A DNA stretch of 64,000 nucleotides from Microbacterium arabinogalactanolyticum. Its GTDB lineage: Bacteria > Actinomycetota > Actinomycetes > Actinomycetales > Microbacteriaceae. The position numbers were made by a program, and so were the translations under genes. Every line of letters begins with the position of its first letter. Within the stretch, counting starts at the first letter, position 1. The notes beneath the pieces are model-generated. The model made no database searches. It saw only the letters and a list, made by a program, of their open reading frames with translations, and was not told where the DNA came from. The stretch is from contig NZ_BRZC01000004.1 of assembly GCF_030268005.1 (NCBI RefSeq), positions 1,064,885-1,128,884 of the forward strand. Reading direction: 5' to 3'. Positions 9,639 to 17,219 of this stretch are shown here, one piece after another.

Positions 9639-10553
9639 TCAGACCAGCTCGGCGGCGGCCTCGCGGCGGCCTCGCCCCTTCTGCACCAGCAGGTCGACGA
9701 CGAACACGGCGATCGCGATCCATACCAGGATGAAGCCGATCCAGCGCTCGGCGGGCATGGGCTCCCCCAGCACCGCCCAGCCCAGCAGGAACTGCATGAT
9801 CGGGGTGATGAACTGGATCATGCCGATCAGCGACAGATCGACGCGCCGCGTGCCGGCGGCGAACAGCAGCAGCGGCACCGCGGTGGCGATGCCCGCGCAG
9901 GACAGCAGCACGGTGTGCAGCGGGCTGACGGTGCCCATCGTGATGCCGTGGCCGTCCTGCGCCACCACGATGAGGATGACCGCGGCGATCGGGATCATCC
10001 AGAACGACTCCAGCGTGAGGCCGCTGACCGCGTCGACGGAAGGACCGATCTTCTTCTTGACCAGCCCGTACAGACCGAAGGACGCCGTCAGCGACAGCGC
10101 GATCCACGGGAAGGCCCCATAGGCGACGATGATCACGCCCACCGCGACCGCGGCGATGCCGATCGCGACCCACTGCGCCATCCTGATGCGCTCGTGCAGC
10201 ACCAGCACGCCCAGCAGCACTGTGAAGATCGGGTTGATGAAATAGCCCAGGCTCGTCTCGACCACGTGACCGCTCATCGCGGCGATCACGAAGACCTGCC
10301 AGTTGATGTAGATCAGGGCGCCGGCCAGCGCTGTGAGCGCCAGCAGCTTGGGCTGACGCCAGATGACGCGCAGCTTCTCCCAGCCGCGGGTCACGGCCAG
10401 CAGCAGGATGCAGAACACGAGTGTGAGCAGCAGCCGCCACGCGACGACCTCGAACGGGCCGGTCGGGTCGAGCAGCAGGAAGTACAGCGGGAAGACGCCC
10501 CAGAGCAGGTACGCCCCGATCGTGTACAGCGTCCCCGCGCTCTTCGTGCTCAC
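9639..10553 (-). CDS. rarD: RarD/EamA-family DMT transporter
   Basis: The GTG at 10553 gives 304 residues with about ten hydrophobic helices. The start MSTKSAGTLYTIGAYLLWGV then FPLYF matches RarD proteins, and LGYFINPIFTVLLGVLVLHE and GMIQFITPIMQFLLGWAVLG are the two EamA repeat signatures. RarD belongs to the drug/metabolite transporter superfamily; an early link to chloramphenicol sensitivity gave the name, but the substrate is not known. A TAGGCT box sits 6 nt before the GTG, so the mRNA is probably leaderless. The C-terminus ends in a basic cytoplasmic tail. Confidence 0.9.
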   Translation of the reverse strand: MSTKSAGTLYTIGAYLLWGVFPLYFLLLDPTGPFEVVAWRLLLTLVFCILLLAVTRGWEKLRVIWRQPKLLALTALAGALIYINWQVFVIAAMSGHVVETSLGYFINPIFTVLLGVLVLHERIRMAQWVAIGIAAVAVGVIIVAYGAFPWIALSLTASFGLYGLVKKKIGPSVDAVSGLTLESFWMIPIAAVILIVVAQDGHGITMGTVSPLHTVLLSCAGIATAVPLLLFAAGTRRVDLSLIGMIQFITPIMQFLLGWAVLGEPMPAERWIGFILVWIAIAVFVVDLLVQKGRGRREAAAELV

Positions 10554-10559
10554 CGATCA

Positions 10560-10565
10560 AGCCTA
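10560..10565 (-). promoter_or_regulatory. leaderless -10 box for rarD
   Basis: TAGGCT on the minus strand, 6 nt before the GTG at 10553. Confidence 0.5.
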
Positions 10566-10585
10566 GTGGCGCCTGGAACGACGAA

Positions 10586-10612
10586 GGGCCCGGATGCCAT
10601 GCATCCGGGCCC
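10586..10612 (-). terminator. groES terminator
   Basis: GGGCCCGGATGC (10586-10597) and GCATCCGGGCCC (10601-10612) are perfect 12-bp arms around CAT, downstream of the groES stop and upstream of the rarD promoter. Confidence 0.8.
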
Positions 10613-10626
10613 ACAGCTACCCCCTT

Positions 10627-10649
10627 GGGTCGCTGAGCTTGTCGAAGCG
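10627..10649. repeat. dispersed intergenic repeat of the TCGCTGAGC-TTGTCGAAGCG type
   Basis: The 23 bases immediately after the groES stop match 18 of 23 positions with 51803-51825. From memory, sequences of the form CTGAGCCTGTCGAAG recur between genes in many high-GC bacteria; no function is established. Confidence 0.4.
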
Positions 10650-10651
10650 CG

Positions 10652-10948
10652 TCAGCGGACGACGACCGCGAGGACGTCGCGAGCCGAGAGCACGAGGTAC
10701 TCGTCGGCGCCGAACTTGACCTCGGTTCCGCCGTACTTGCTGTAGAGCACGCGGTCGCCAACGGCGACGTCGAGCGGAACGCGGTTGCCGTTGTCGTCGA
10801 TGCGGCCGGGGCCCACAGCCACGACCTGGCCCTCCTGGGGCTTCTCCTTGGCGGTGTCGGGGATGACCAGACCGCTTGCGGTGGTCTGCTCTGCCTCGAC
10901 CTGCTGGATGACGATGCGGTCCTCGAGCGGCTTGATGGAAACCGACAC
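10652..10948 (-). CDS. groES: co-chaperonin GroES (Cpn10)
   Basis: The 98-residue protein is full length: [20 protein letters not shown] at the start, the mobile loop [20 protein letters not shown] that docks onto GroEL, and [20 protein letters not shown] near the end. GroES caps the GroEL folding chamber in the cytosol. The GTG at 10948 follows AAGAGG. No groEL gene follows, so it is a stand-alone copy as in many actinobacteria. The upstream region holds two CIRCE operators, so repression by HrcA and induction by heat are expected. Confidence 0.97.
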   Translation of the reverse strand: MSVSIKPLEDRIVIQQVEAEQTTASGLVIPDTAKEKPQEGQVVAVGPGRIDDNGNRVPLDVAVGDRVLYSKYGGTEVKFGADEYLVLSARDVLAVVVR

Positions 10949-10986
10949 GGTGTACCTCTTCTTTCGTGACTGAGATCAGAAGACTG

Positions 10987-11013
10987 TTAGCACTCTCATG
11001 CCGAGGGTGCTAA
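10987..11013. promoter_or_regulatory. CIRCE operator 1 (HrcA binding site)
   Basis: TTAGCACTC-N9-GGGTGCTAA, one mismatch from the classical TTAGCACTC-N9-GAGTGCTAA. It lies just downstream of the predicted groES start site, inside the untranslated leader. Confidence 0.92.
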
Positions 11014-11017
11014 CTCC

Positions 11018-11047
11018 AGTGTATGCCGACGGCTGGCACTCATGCAA
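11018..11047 (-). promoter_or_regulatory. groES promoter
   Basis: On the minus strand TTGCAT (11047-11042), an 18-bp spacer and TACACT (11023-11018). The -35 box falls inside the spacer of CIRCE operator 2, and transcription would start in or next to operator 1, so both operators are placed to block RNA polymerase. Confidence 0.55.
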
Positions 11048-11059
11048 TGCGAGTGCCAA
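11033..11059. promoter_or_regulatory. CIRCE operator 2 (HrcA binding site)
   Basis: CTGGCACTC-N9-GAGTGCCAA. The inner GGCACTC/GAGTGCC arms pair perfectly, and the 9-bp spacing is exactly that of CIRCE. It overlaps the predicted -35 region of groES and lies 26 bp before the -10 of the divergent methyltransferase gene. Confidence 0.88.
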
Positions 11060-11084
11060 CCGGGCGGGCCGGGACGCGCGACCG

Positions 11085-11090
11085 TAGGCT
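11085..11090 (+). promoter_or_regulatory. leaderless -10 box for the methyltransferase gene
   Basis: TAGGCT followed by 6 nt and the GTG at 11097. Confidence 0.5.
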
Positions 11091-11096
11091 GGTCGG

Positions 11097-12362
11097 GTGG
11101 ACATGTCCGAGCTGACCGCCCTGCTCACCCGCGACGGCCTCGCGCTGCTCGACGAGGTCGGGCCGGTCGAGTCGTCCGGCGACGTCGCGCGCGCCGTGTC
11201 GCGGCTGCGCGCGGCCGGCCACTCCCCGGAGCTCGTGTCGGCCGTGGTCGGACAGGCGCACCTGCGGGTGAAGGCGGCGGCGAAGTTCGGCGAGTTCGCC
11301 GAGCGGATGCTGTTCACCCGGGCCGGGCTCGAGCAGGCCACGCGGCTGAACGTCGCCACGCTGCACGCCGTGCGGATGCGACGGGCCGGGATCACCGCGG
11401 TCACCGATCTCGGCTGCGGCATCGGCGGCGACAGCCTCGCCTTCGCGGGTGCGGGGCTGACCGTGACGGCGGTGGACGCCGATGAGGTGACCGCCGGCAT
11501 CGCGGCGTACAACCTCGCGCCGTTCGACGCGACCGTACGCCACGGCCAGGCCGAGGAGTTCCTGAGCGCCAGCGGCGGGAATGTGCGCTTGCCGCGGACA
11601 GAATCCGCGGATTCGTCCGCGCGAAGCGCACATTCCCGCGCGAAGCGCTCGGCGGCCGACGGTGCGGTGTGGCTGGACCCCGCCCGGCGCACCGCCGGGC
11701 ACAGCGAGACGCGCCGACTGTCCGCATCCGACTGGTCGCCGTCGCTGGACTGGTGCTTCGAGGTCGCGCGCAGCCACCCGACGGGGATCAAGCTCGGACC
11801 GGGGCTGGACCGCGATCTCATCCCCGACGACGTCGAGGCGCAGTGGGTCAGCGCCGACGGCAGCGTGGTCGAACTGGTGCTGTGGAGCGGCGCGCTCGCC
11901 CGCGACGGCATCCGCCGGTCGGCGCTGATCGTGGCCGGCGGGCAGACCCACGAGCTGACCGCGGAAGCTGATGCCGAGGACGCACCGGTCCGCGAGCTCG
12001 GCGCATTCGTGCACGAACCGGACGGGGCCGTGATCCGTGCGCGGCTGATCGGCGACGCGGCACGGATGCTGGATGCGGGGATGCTCGACGAGCAGATCGC
12101 CTATCTCACCGGCGACGCCGCGGTGACGAGCCCGTTCGTGCAGTCGTTCCGCGTGCGGGAGACCATGCCCGCGCATCCCAAGACCATCAATGCGGCGCTC
12201 AGGGCGAACGACATCGGCCGGCTCGAGATCAAGAAGCGCGGCATGGACATCGACCCGGCGGTGTTCCGGAAGAAGCTGACGCTGAAGGGCTCACAGCAGG
12301 CGACGCTGCTCCTCACCCGGACACCGGCCGGACGCGTGGCGATCCTCGCCGACCGGGTCTGA
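11097..12362 (+). CDS. class I SAM-dependent methyltransferase with THUMP-like C-terminal domain
   Basis: This 421-residue protein carries the SAM-binding motif DLGCGIGG (about 104-111) followed by VTAVDADEVTAG, and a later WLDPARRTAG in the place of the catalytic DPPR/NPPY-type motif. The C-terminal third (IGRLEIKKRGMDIDPAVFRK, LKGSQQATLLLTRTPAGR) matches the THUMP-like domain of uncharacterised actinobacterial methyltransferases, which suggests an RNA substrate. The GTG is supported by a TAGGCT box 6 nt upstream; an ATG follows two codons later. Residues about 160-182 are encoded by an in-frame 65-bp palindrome and look like an insertion (rich in Ser, Arg and Ala) between the Rossmann strands. 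The stop directly abuts the stop of the convergent gene. Confidence 0.85.
   Translation: MDMSELTALLTRDGLALLDEVGPVESSGDVARAVSRLRAAGHSPELVSAVVGQAHLRVKAAAKFGEFAERMLFTRAGLEQATRLNVATLHAVRMRRAGITAVTDLGCGIGGDSLAFAGAGLTVTAVDADEVTAGIAAYNLAPFDATVRHGQAEEFLSASGGNVRLPRTESADSSARSAHSRAKRSAADGAVWLDPARRTAGHSETRRLSASDWSPSLDWCFEVARSHPTGIKLGPGLDRDLIPDDVEAQWVSADGSVVELVLWSGALARDGIRRSALIVAGGQTHELTAEADAEDAPVRELGAFVHEPDGAVIRARLIGDAARMLDAGMLDEQIAYLTGDAAVTSPFVQSFRVRETMPAHPKTINAALRANDIGRLEIKKRGMDIDPAVFRKKLTLKGSQQATLLLTRTPAGRVAILADRV
11575..11639. repeat. 65-bp near-perfect palindrome inserted in frame within a methyltransferase gene
   Basis: Outer arms 11575-11590 (GCGGGAATGTGCGCTT) and 11624-11639 are exact 16-base complements. 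The interior is also self-complementary, centred on the palindrome GAATCCGCGGATTC. The segment is 65 nt with a few mismatches only and adds about 22 residues without breaking the frame. It resembles REP/BIME-type or other palindromic insertion elements; no second copy was noticed in this window. Confidence 0.8.
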
Positions 12363-13514
12363 TCAGTTCTCGTTCTCGTCGATCGGGTTGCAGGTGCCAT
12401 CGGTGTCGCAGACGACCGTGGTGATCGCCTGCGGGCCGCGGATGATCGTCAGGACGGGTCCGCGCCGTTCCGTCCACTTCACGCTGTAGACCGCTTCCCG
12501 ATAGGGCAGTTCTACCGTCTCGGTCGAGCCGTCGGCCCCGCAGGCCTTCGCGATCTCGAGCGTCTCCGGATCGACCACGGCCACGCAGCCGCCGCGGTTG
12601 TAGTCGAACCAGATCGGCAGGTCGCCGTCGCGACCCAGGATCGTCAGGTTCTGGCCGTCGAATCCGGCATCCTGCAACGCACCGACCAGCCGCATCTCCG
12701 CATCCGAGTACTGCTGCTGCCACGAGTCGTCGTTGACGTCCGCCTCCCACTGCTGGACGAACACGGTCCAGTCCCCGTTGATCGTCCTGGTGAGGAGCGC
12801 GTTCACCGATCTGGTCGTGTCACCTTCTTGAAGACCGTTCACACCGGCTGCGATGGTGTCGCCGCGGGGGTAGCCCGCCGTGCCGCCGCACGCCGTGCTG
12901 CGCTGCTCCTGCGCGGCGATGACCACGCACCGCTCCTTGCCGCGGGAGGCCGTCCACACGGAGGCGCCGTACTGCTCGCCGGCGAACTCGAGAGTGCCGG
13001 CGTCCACCTCTCCCGACGTGATGATCTCGCGCTGGATCTTCTGCTGTTCGGCGGACATCGCAGGCGCCGTACGCGCGGCGGGATGCGGCACTGTCATCCA
13101 GCCGATTCCGAGCCCGACGACCAGGGCGGCCGCCGCCACCGCGGGGATGAGCCACCGCGGGCGATATCTCTCCGCCGAGGGGGACGCGGGCTTCTCGATT
13201 GCCGCCGGCTGGCCTGGCGGAGCCGCGTACACCGGCCCCGGCATCGCTGGTCCCGTCGACGGGTCGTTCCGGTTGTCGGGCAGCGACGTCTCCCCGACGA
13301 CATCGGACTCCGATGTCCTCCCCGTGTCCGTCCTGACCCTCGCGGCATCCGCGTCCGGCTCCGCAGTCGCGGAGGCCGCCGACGCGTGGTCGTCGGCGGA
13401 CCTCGGTGCCGACAGCATCCGCAGTTCCTCGGTCTCCTCCGGGGTCAGTGCGCCGCCTGGGGCATAGAGGCGGCGCTGGAGCTCACGCCGGCGTGCGGCA
13501 TCCGCATCGCTCAT
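12363..13514 (-). CDS. membrane-anchored protein of unknown function, paralogue B
   Basis: Not a family I recognise. The 383-residue protein starts by ATGA overlap with the upstream paralogue. It has a short cytosolic motif (AARRRELQRRLYAPGGALTP, residues 6-25), a Pro/Ala/Asp-rich linker to about 140, one membrane helix (WLIPAVAAAALVVGLGIGW), and a large outside domain with paired cysteines (KERCVVIA, STACGGTAG, GGCVAVV, KACGAD, TVVCDTDGTC). The order of motifs (APAMSAEQQ, GTLEFAGEQYGASVW, FDGQNLTILGRDGDLPIWFD) is shared with the next gene upstream, so the two arose by tandem duplication. It lies last in the tsaB operon. The role is unknown; the outside domain may be an envelope sensor or binding module. 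Confidence 0.8.
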   Translation of the reverse strand: MSDADAARRRELQRRLYAPGGALTPEETEELRMLSAPRSADDHASAASATAEPDADAARVRTDTGRTSESDVVGETSLPDNRNDPSTGPAMPGPVYAAPPGQPAAIEKPASPSAERYRPRWLIPAVAAAALVVGLGIGWMTVPHPAARTAPAMSAEQQKIQREIITSGEVDAGTLEFAGEQYGASVWTASRGKERCVVIAAQEQRSTACGGTAGYPRGDTIAAGVNGLQEGDTTRSVNALLTRTINGDWTVFVQQWEADVNDDSWQQQYSDAEMRLVGALQDAGFDGQNLTILGRDGDLPIWFDYNRGGCVAVVDPETLEIAKACGADGSTETVELPYREAVYSVKWTERRGPVLTIIRGPQAITTVVCDTDGTCNPIDENEN

Positions 13515-14572
13515 CCCTGCACCCCCGTACCCCGGTAGATTGTCAACGCGTCCCCGCGGTCGGTAGTGTGCTCGATGGCGTATGTGGTGTCGCCGATCGT
13601 CAGCTCGAGCGGCTCGATTCGTGCGGGCCCGCCGCACTGCTGCACGACCCCGTCCCCCTGCACCACCATCAGGCACTGCCGCTGCTCGTCGTCGACGCCG
13701 CTCCACACCGGGGTGTCGCCGTCGTAGCCGAGGATGTTCAGCATCTGGCCCGAGAACCCCGCATCCTCGAGCACGCTGACCATGGCGAGTTCGGACTCCC
13801 CGTACATCGCACGCCAGTCGAATCCTTCGGTCATGTTCTGGCGCTGCATCACCACGGCCTGCTCGCCGTTGATGTCCTCCACGACCGCCGCCCACACCGA
13901 GTACTGGACGCGCTTTTCGCTGTAGTCCAGGTTGGCCTGCAGCTGCTCCCCGTTCGCGCGCTGATCCGGGTTCAGGCAGCCGGCCGAGTGGCCGTCGGTC
14001 GGGTCGTCCGAGCCGCCTTCGCGGGTCAGGATCAGGCACTCGAGCTTGGATGCGGACTGGGTTCCCTTCCAGGCATCCACCCCGTACTTGCTGCCGACCA
14101 GTCGAAGGGAACCGGGCTCGTACGTCCCGGAGGCGTCGAGCTTCGCCCACGCCGTCTGCTGCGCGGCGGTCATCGGCGTGTGCTCGCCGAAGACGAGACG
14201 GCCGGCGACGAGACCCAGCACCACCGCGACGATCGCGATGACCGGGATCAGCAGGCGCTGAGGGAAGTGACGACGAGCGGATGCCGCGGGCACACGCGCA
14301 GGGTCCGGATCAGCAGCCGGCTGCTCGGGGTCCGTGTCCGAGGACGCCCGCCTCGGCTCCTGCGACGATCCCGCCCACATCACCGCGGCTCGGAACGCGT
14401 CATCTCGAGTCGGCGCCGGCTCGGGGATCGGGGGCGCAACCACGGGAGTCGTCAGATTGCGCGCGTCCAGATCGCGCAGCTCAGCGGCCTCGGCATCCGT
14501 CAGCGAGCCCCCGGGTGCGTAGGCACGCAACTGAAGCTCACGTCGTCGTGCAGCTTCCACCCCCTCCAGCAT
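13511..14572 (-). CDS. membrane-anchored protein of unknown function, paralogue A
   Basis: This 353-residue protein is the tandem paralogue of the gene that follows it. The N-terminal motif EAARRRELQLRAYAPGGSLT at residues 6-25 is nearly the same; then come a variable linker, one membrane helix (LLIPVIAIVAVVLGLVAGRL) and an outside domain with TPMTAAQQTAW, GSLRLVGSKYGVDAW, LECLIL, FSGQMLNILGYDGDTPVW and QQCGG. It begins 3 nt after the upstream membrane-protein gene and ends by ATGA overlap. The shared N-terminal motif on the cytosolic side of both proteins suggests a common inside partner. No catalytic motif was recognised. Confidence 0.8.
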   Translation of the reverse strand: MLEGVEAARRRELQLRAYAPGGSLTDAEAAELRDLDARNLTTPVVAPPIPEPAPTRDDAFRAAVMWAGSSQEPRRASSDTDPEQPAADPDPARVPAASARRHFPQRLLIPVIAIVAVVLGLVAGRLVFGEHTPMTAAQQTAWAKLDASGTYEPGSLRLVGSKYGVDAWKGTQSASKLECLILTREGGSDDPTDGHSAGCLNPDQRANGEQLQANLDYSEKRVQYSVWAAVVEDINGEQAVVMQRQNMTEGFDWRAMYGESELAMVSVLEDAGFSGQMLNILGYDGDTPVWSGVDDEQRQCLMVVQGDGVVQQCGGPARIEPLELTIGDTTYAIEHTTDRGDALTIYRGTGVQG

Positions 14573-14575
14573 CCA

Positions 14576-15022
14576 TCACCCCAGTCTCTCGAACTGCATG
14601 GTCGCCCAGATCAGCCAGCCCGCACTGAACAGCGTGGCACACAGTCCGAGAACAAGAGCCCACATCGCAATGGCGCGGCTCTCCAGCGGGCGCCGCAGTG
14701 ACATGATCGCCGAGATCACGGCGACGATCGCCACCGGTATCCCCCACCCCACGAACATCGACGTCGCCAGCGCGACGATCGCGGCGAACAGGGCCCACGG
14801 CGCAAGCCTGGCGTCATCCACCGGCACCGGGTCCGACTCCGCGTGCGGCTCCCAGTCCGACCGCGTCGCGAACTCCTCGGCATCCGGCTCGTGGGTGGTC
14901 CGCTCGACCGGGATCGGCGCGGTCGGCAGCTTGCCGTAGCCCTTCGACGCACCGGGCAGCGCCGCACTCCCCTCGGGTCGCTCGACCTCGGGAGTGGGTC
15001 CCTCGATGCGCGGATCGGTCAT
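14576..15022 (-). CDS. small multi-helix membrane protein, DUF4190-like
   Basis: This 148-residue protein overlaps the tsaD stop by ATGA. The first 70 residues are hydrophilic and Pro/Glu-rich; three to four membrane helices follow ([56 protein letters not shown]). This layout, a disordered N-terminus followed by a compact helical bundle with an SLRRP-type turn, is like the DUF4190 group of actinobacterial membrane proteins. Function is unknown. It sits between tsaD and the two single-helix paralogues in one tightly overlapped operon, so it is expressed together with the tRNA-modification genes. Confidence 0.75.
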   Translation of the reverse strand: MTDPRIEGPTPEVERPEGSAALPGASKGYGKLPTAPIPVERTTHEPDAEEFATRSDWEPHAESDPVPVDDARLAPWALFAAIVALATSMFVGWGIPVAIVAVISAIMSLRRPLESRAIAMWALVLGLCATLFSAGWLIWATMQFERLG

Positions 15023-16083
15023 GCCGGGCTCACCTGGATCTCGGTCACGGGCAGCGTCGAGTCCGCCCCGAACGCCAGTGTCGACGCGCCACGGCCGCTC
15101 GAGATCAGCTCTGCTGCGAGGCCGGCGATCATCGCACCGTTGTCCGTGCACAGGCTCAGCGGAGGGATGCGCACGGTGACGCCGGCCGCGGCGGCGCGCT
15201 CCAGCGTCACCTCGCGCAGACGCCGATTGGCGATCACGCCACCGCCCAGCAGCAGGCGAGGGACGCCTCGGTCCTGGCAGGCGGCGAGTGCCTTGGTCAC
15301 CAGCACGTCGACCACCGCTTCGCGGAAGCTGGCGGCGACATCGGCGACGGGGACCTCCTCGCCGTTGGCCTCGGCGCGCTCGATCCAGCGGGCGACCGCC
15401 GTCTTCAGCCCCGAGAACGAGAAGTCGTAGCGGTGCTTCTCCAGATCGGATGCCTTGGCCAGCCCTCGTGGGAAGCGGATCGCCTTCGGGTCGCCGCCGA
15501 CCGCGGCCTTGTCGATCTGCGGCCCGCCGGGGTACGGGAGCCCCAGCAGGCGGGCGACCTTGTCGAAGGCCTCGCCGGCCGCGTCGTCGACGGTCTCGCC
15601 GAGCAGCTCGACATCGGTCGTGAGATCGCGCACATGCAGCAGTGACGTGTGGCCTCCGCTGACGAGCAGGGCGATCGTCGGGTACTCGATGGGCTCCGCA
15701 TCCCCGGCGACGATGTCGGCGGCGATGTGCCCGACCAGATGGTTCACCGCGTACAGCGGCTTCCCCAGAGACACCGCGAGGCCCTTGGCTGCGCCCACGC
15801 CGACCATGAGCGCACCGGCCAGGCCGGGCCCGCTGGTCACGGCGATGGCGTCCAGGTCGTCGAGGGTCACCTCCGCCTCGGCAAGGGCCCGCTCGATCGA
15901 CGGCTGCAGGGCCTCCAGATGTGCACGCGCGGCGACCTCGGGAACGACGCCGCCGTAGCGGGCGTGCTCGTCCATGCTCGACGCGATCGTGTTCGAGAGC
16001 AGGGTGCGGCCGCGCACGATGCCGATGCCGGTCTCGTCGCAGCTGGTCTCGATGCCGAGCACGAGGGGTTCGGTGGTGGTCAT
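15019..16083 (-). CDS. tsaD: tRNA N6-adenosine threonylcarbamoyltransferase
   Basis: TsaD transfers the threonylcarbamoyl group onto A37 of ANN-decoding tRNAs, working with TsaB and TsaE. The 354-residue protein shows the ASKHA-type start [35 protein letters not shown], the metal-binding HLVGH, the segment [13 protein letters not shown], and the C-terminal [11 protein letters not shown]. Both overlaps are ATGA (rimI upstream, membrane protein downstream). TsaB is in the same operon two genes upstream; TsaE is in a separate operon 2 kb away. Confidence 0.96.
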   Translation of the reverse strand: MTTTEPLVLGIETSCDETGIGIVRGRTLLSNTIASSMDEHARYGGVVPEVAARAHLEALQPSIERALAEAEVTLDDLDAIAVTSGPGLAGALMVGVGAAKGLAVSLGKPLYAVNHLVGHIAADIVAGDAEPIEYPTIALLVSGGHTSLLHVRDLTTDVELLGETVDDAAGEAFDKVARLLGLPYPGGPQIDKAAVGGDPKAIRFPRGLAKASDLEKHRYDFSFSGLKTAVARWIERAEANGEEVPVADVAASFREAVVDVLVTKALAACQDRGVPRLLLGGGVIANRRLREVTLERAAAAGVTVRIPPLSLCTDNGAMIAGLAAELISSGRGASTLAFGADSTLPVTEIQVSPA

Positions 16084-16568
16084 GCGGAGGCCTCCTGCCC
16101 GGATGCTGCGCCGACGGTCCAGGCCTGCAGGTCGAGCCGCATCACCACGGCGTCCACGTCATCGGGCTGGTAGTAGCGCGGGCGGCGCCCCAGCTCCGCG
16201 AAGCCCTCCGACCGGTACAGGCCCTCGGCGACGGGATTGTCGGCGCGCACTTCGAGGAACAGCTCGCGGGCCCCGCGGGCGCCCGCCTCGGCGATCAGCG
16301 CGCGCAGCAGGGCACGACCCCTCCCCTGCCCTCGGACAGACTCATCGAGCGCGATGGTCTGGATGTCGGCATCCGATCCGCCGCGCAGTGCGCGCAGCCC
16401 GCCGTAGCCGACCACGCGTCCGCCCTCCTCATCGACGAGGTAGTGGTTGTGGGCGCTGGCGACCTCAGCGCGCATGGTGCCCTCGCTCCACGCGTCCGTG
16501 GGAAAGCTGCGGCGCTCGAGGTCCATGATCGCGGCGAGGTCGTCGCCGGTCGCGAGGCGGAGGGTCAT
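16080..16568 (-). CDS. rimI: ribosomal-protein-S18-alanine N-acetyltransferase-like GNAT
   Basis: A 162-residue GNAT acetyltransferase. The acetyl-CoA motif is [20 protein letters not shown] (Q/R-x-x-G-x-G/A), preceded by DIQTIALDE and followed by [20 protein letters not shown] and [13 protein letters not shown], the usual RimI pattern. RimI acetylates the N-terminal Ala of ribosomal protein S18 in E. coli; in actinobacteria the substrate range may be wider. It is embedded between tsaB and tsaD with ATGA overlaps on both sides, the common tsaB-rimI-tsaD arrangement. Confidence 0.93.
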   Translation of the reverse strand: MTLRLATGDDLAAIMDLERRSFPTDAWSEGTMRAEVASAHNHYLVDEEGGRVVGYGGLRALRGGSDADIQTIALDESVRGQGRGRALLRALIAEAGARGARELFLEVRADNPVAEGLYRSEGFAELGRRPRYYQPDDVDAVVMRLDLQAWTVGAASGQEASA

Positions 16569-17152
16569 GCGCTCACCCGCTTCGGAGCGCCGGGCTGCAC
16601 GACATCCGGCGAGCGCAGGTAGAGCGGCTCGGCATCGGCGAGGGTCCGGCCGGCGGCGATCGCGCGGGCGCCGACGAGAGCCAGGGCGGAGGCCGAGAGC
16701 TCGGCGACCTCGTGCACCGGCTCGGCGAGTTCGGCACCGCGCTTCTCCAGGCGCGTGGGGAGCACCAGGTGCGGGATGCCGTCGGCATCCGCTCCGTCGA
16801 AGACGCTCACCGCGATCTCACGACGGCGGGCGTCGGTGACGACCGCGAATCGGTCCTGGATGCCCGCCGCCTGCGCGATCGCGAAGTGGCTGGGGATCGG
16901 GATGACCGGGATCCCGCGCCCGAGCGCGAAGGTGCGCGCCGCCGCGATGCCGATGCGCAGGCCGGTGAAGGGTCCGGGGCCCATGCCCGCGATCACGTGC
17001 GTGATGCCGGGGCGTGCGACCTCGGCGAGCAGATCACCGATCACCTCGGCGTGTCCGAGCGGGTCGGGCGTGGAGGCCTCGGCGACGGTGCGCCCGTCGG
17101 CGTCGATGACGGCGACGGCGGTGCCCAGGGAGGTGTCGACGGCGAGGATCAC
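16565..17152 (-). CDS. tsaB: tRNA threonylcarbamoyladenosine biosynthesis protein TsaB
   Basis: This 195-residue partner of TsaD starts ILAVDTSLGTAVAVID and contains HVIAGMGPGPFTGLRIGIAA, the family hallmark, then VIPIPSHFAIAQ and VTDARRREIAVSVF. TsaB forms a dimer with TsaD and is needed for the t6A modification but has no catalysis of its own. It is the first gene of a six-gene operon. The GTG at 17152 has TAATCT 6 nt upstream; the 6 nt are GGAGGG, too close for a normal ribosome site, so a leaderless message is more likely. Confidence 0.95.
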   Translation of the reverse strand: MILAVDTSLGTAVAVIDADGRTVAEASTPDPLGHAEVIGDLLAEVARPGITHVIAGMGPGPFTGLRIGIAAARTFALGRGIPVIPIPSHFAIAQAAGIQDRFAVVTDARRREIAVSVFDGADADGIPHLVLPTRLEKRGAELAEPVHEVAELSASALALVGARAIAAGRTLADAEPLYLRSPDVVQPGAPKRVSA

Positions 17153-17158
17153 CCCTCC

Positions 17159-17164
17159 AGATTA
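17159..17164 (-). promoter_or_regulatory. leaderless -10 box for the tsaB-rimI-tsaD operon
   Basis: TAATCT on the minus strand, 6 nt before the GTG at 17152. Confidence 0.55.
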
Positions 17165-17207
17165 GTCGGCGGCCGCTGGGCCTCGGCCGGGAGCCGGGCC
17201 CGGCGGG

Positions 17208-17213
17208 TACGGT
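17208..17213 (+). promoter_or_regulatory. leaderless -10 box for the Sel1-repeat gene
   Basis: TACGGT followed by 6 nt and the GTG at 17220. It stands 44 bp from the opposing tsaB box. Confidence 0.5.
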
Positions 17214-17219
17214 CGTGGT

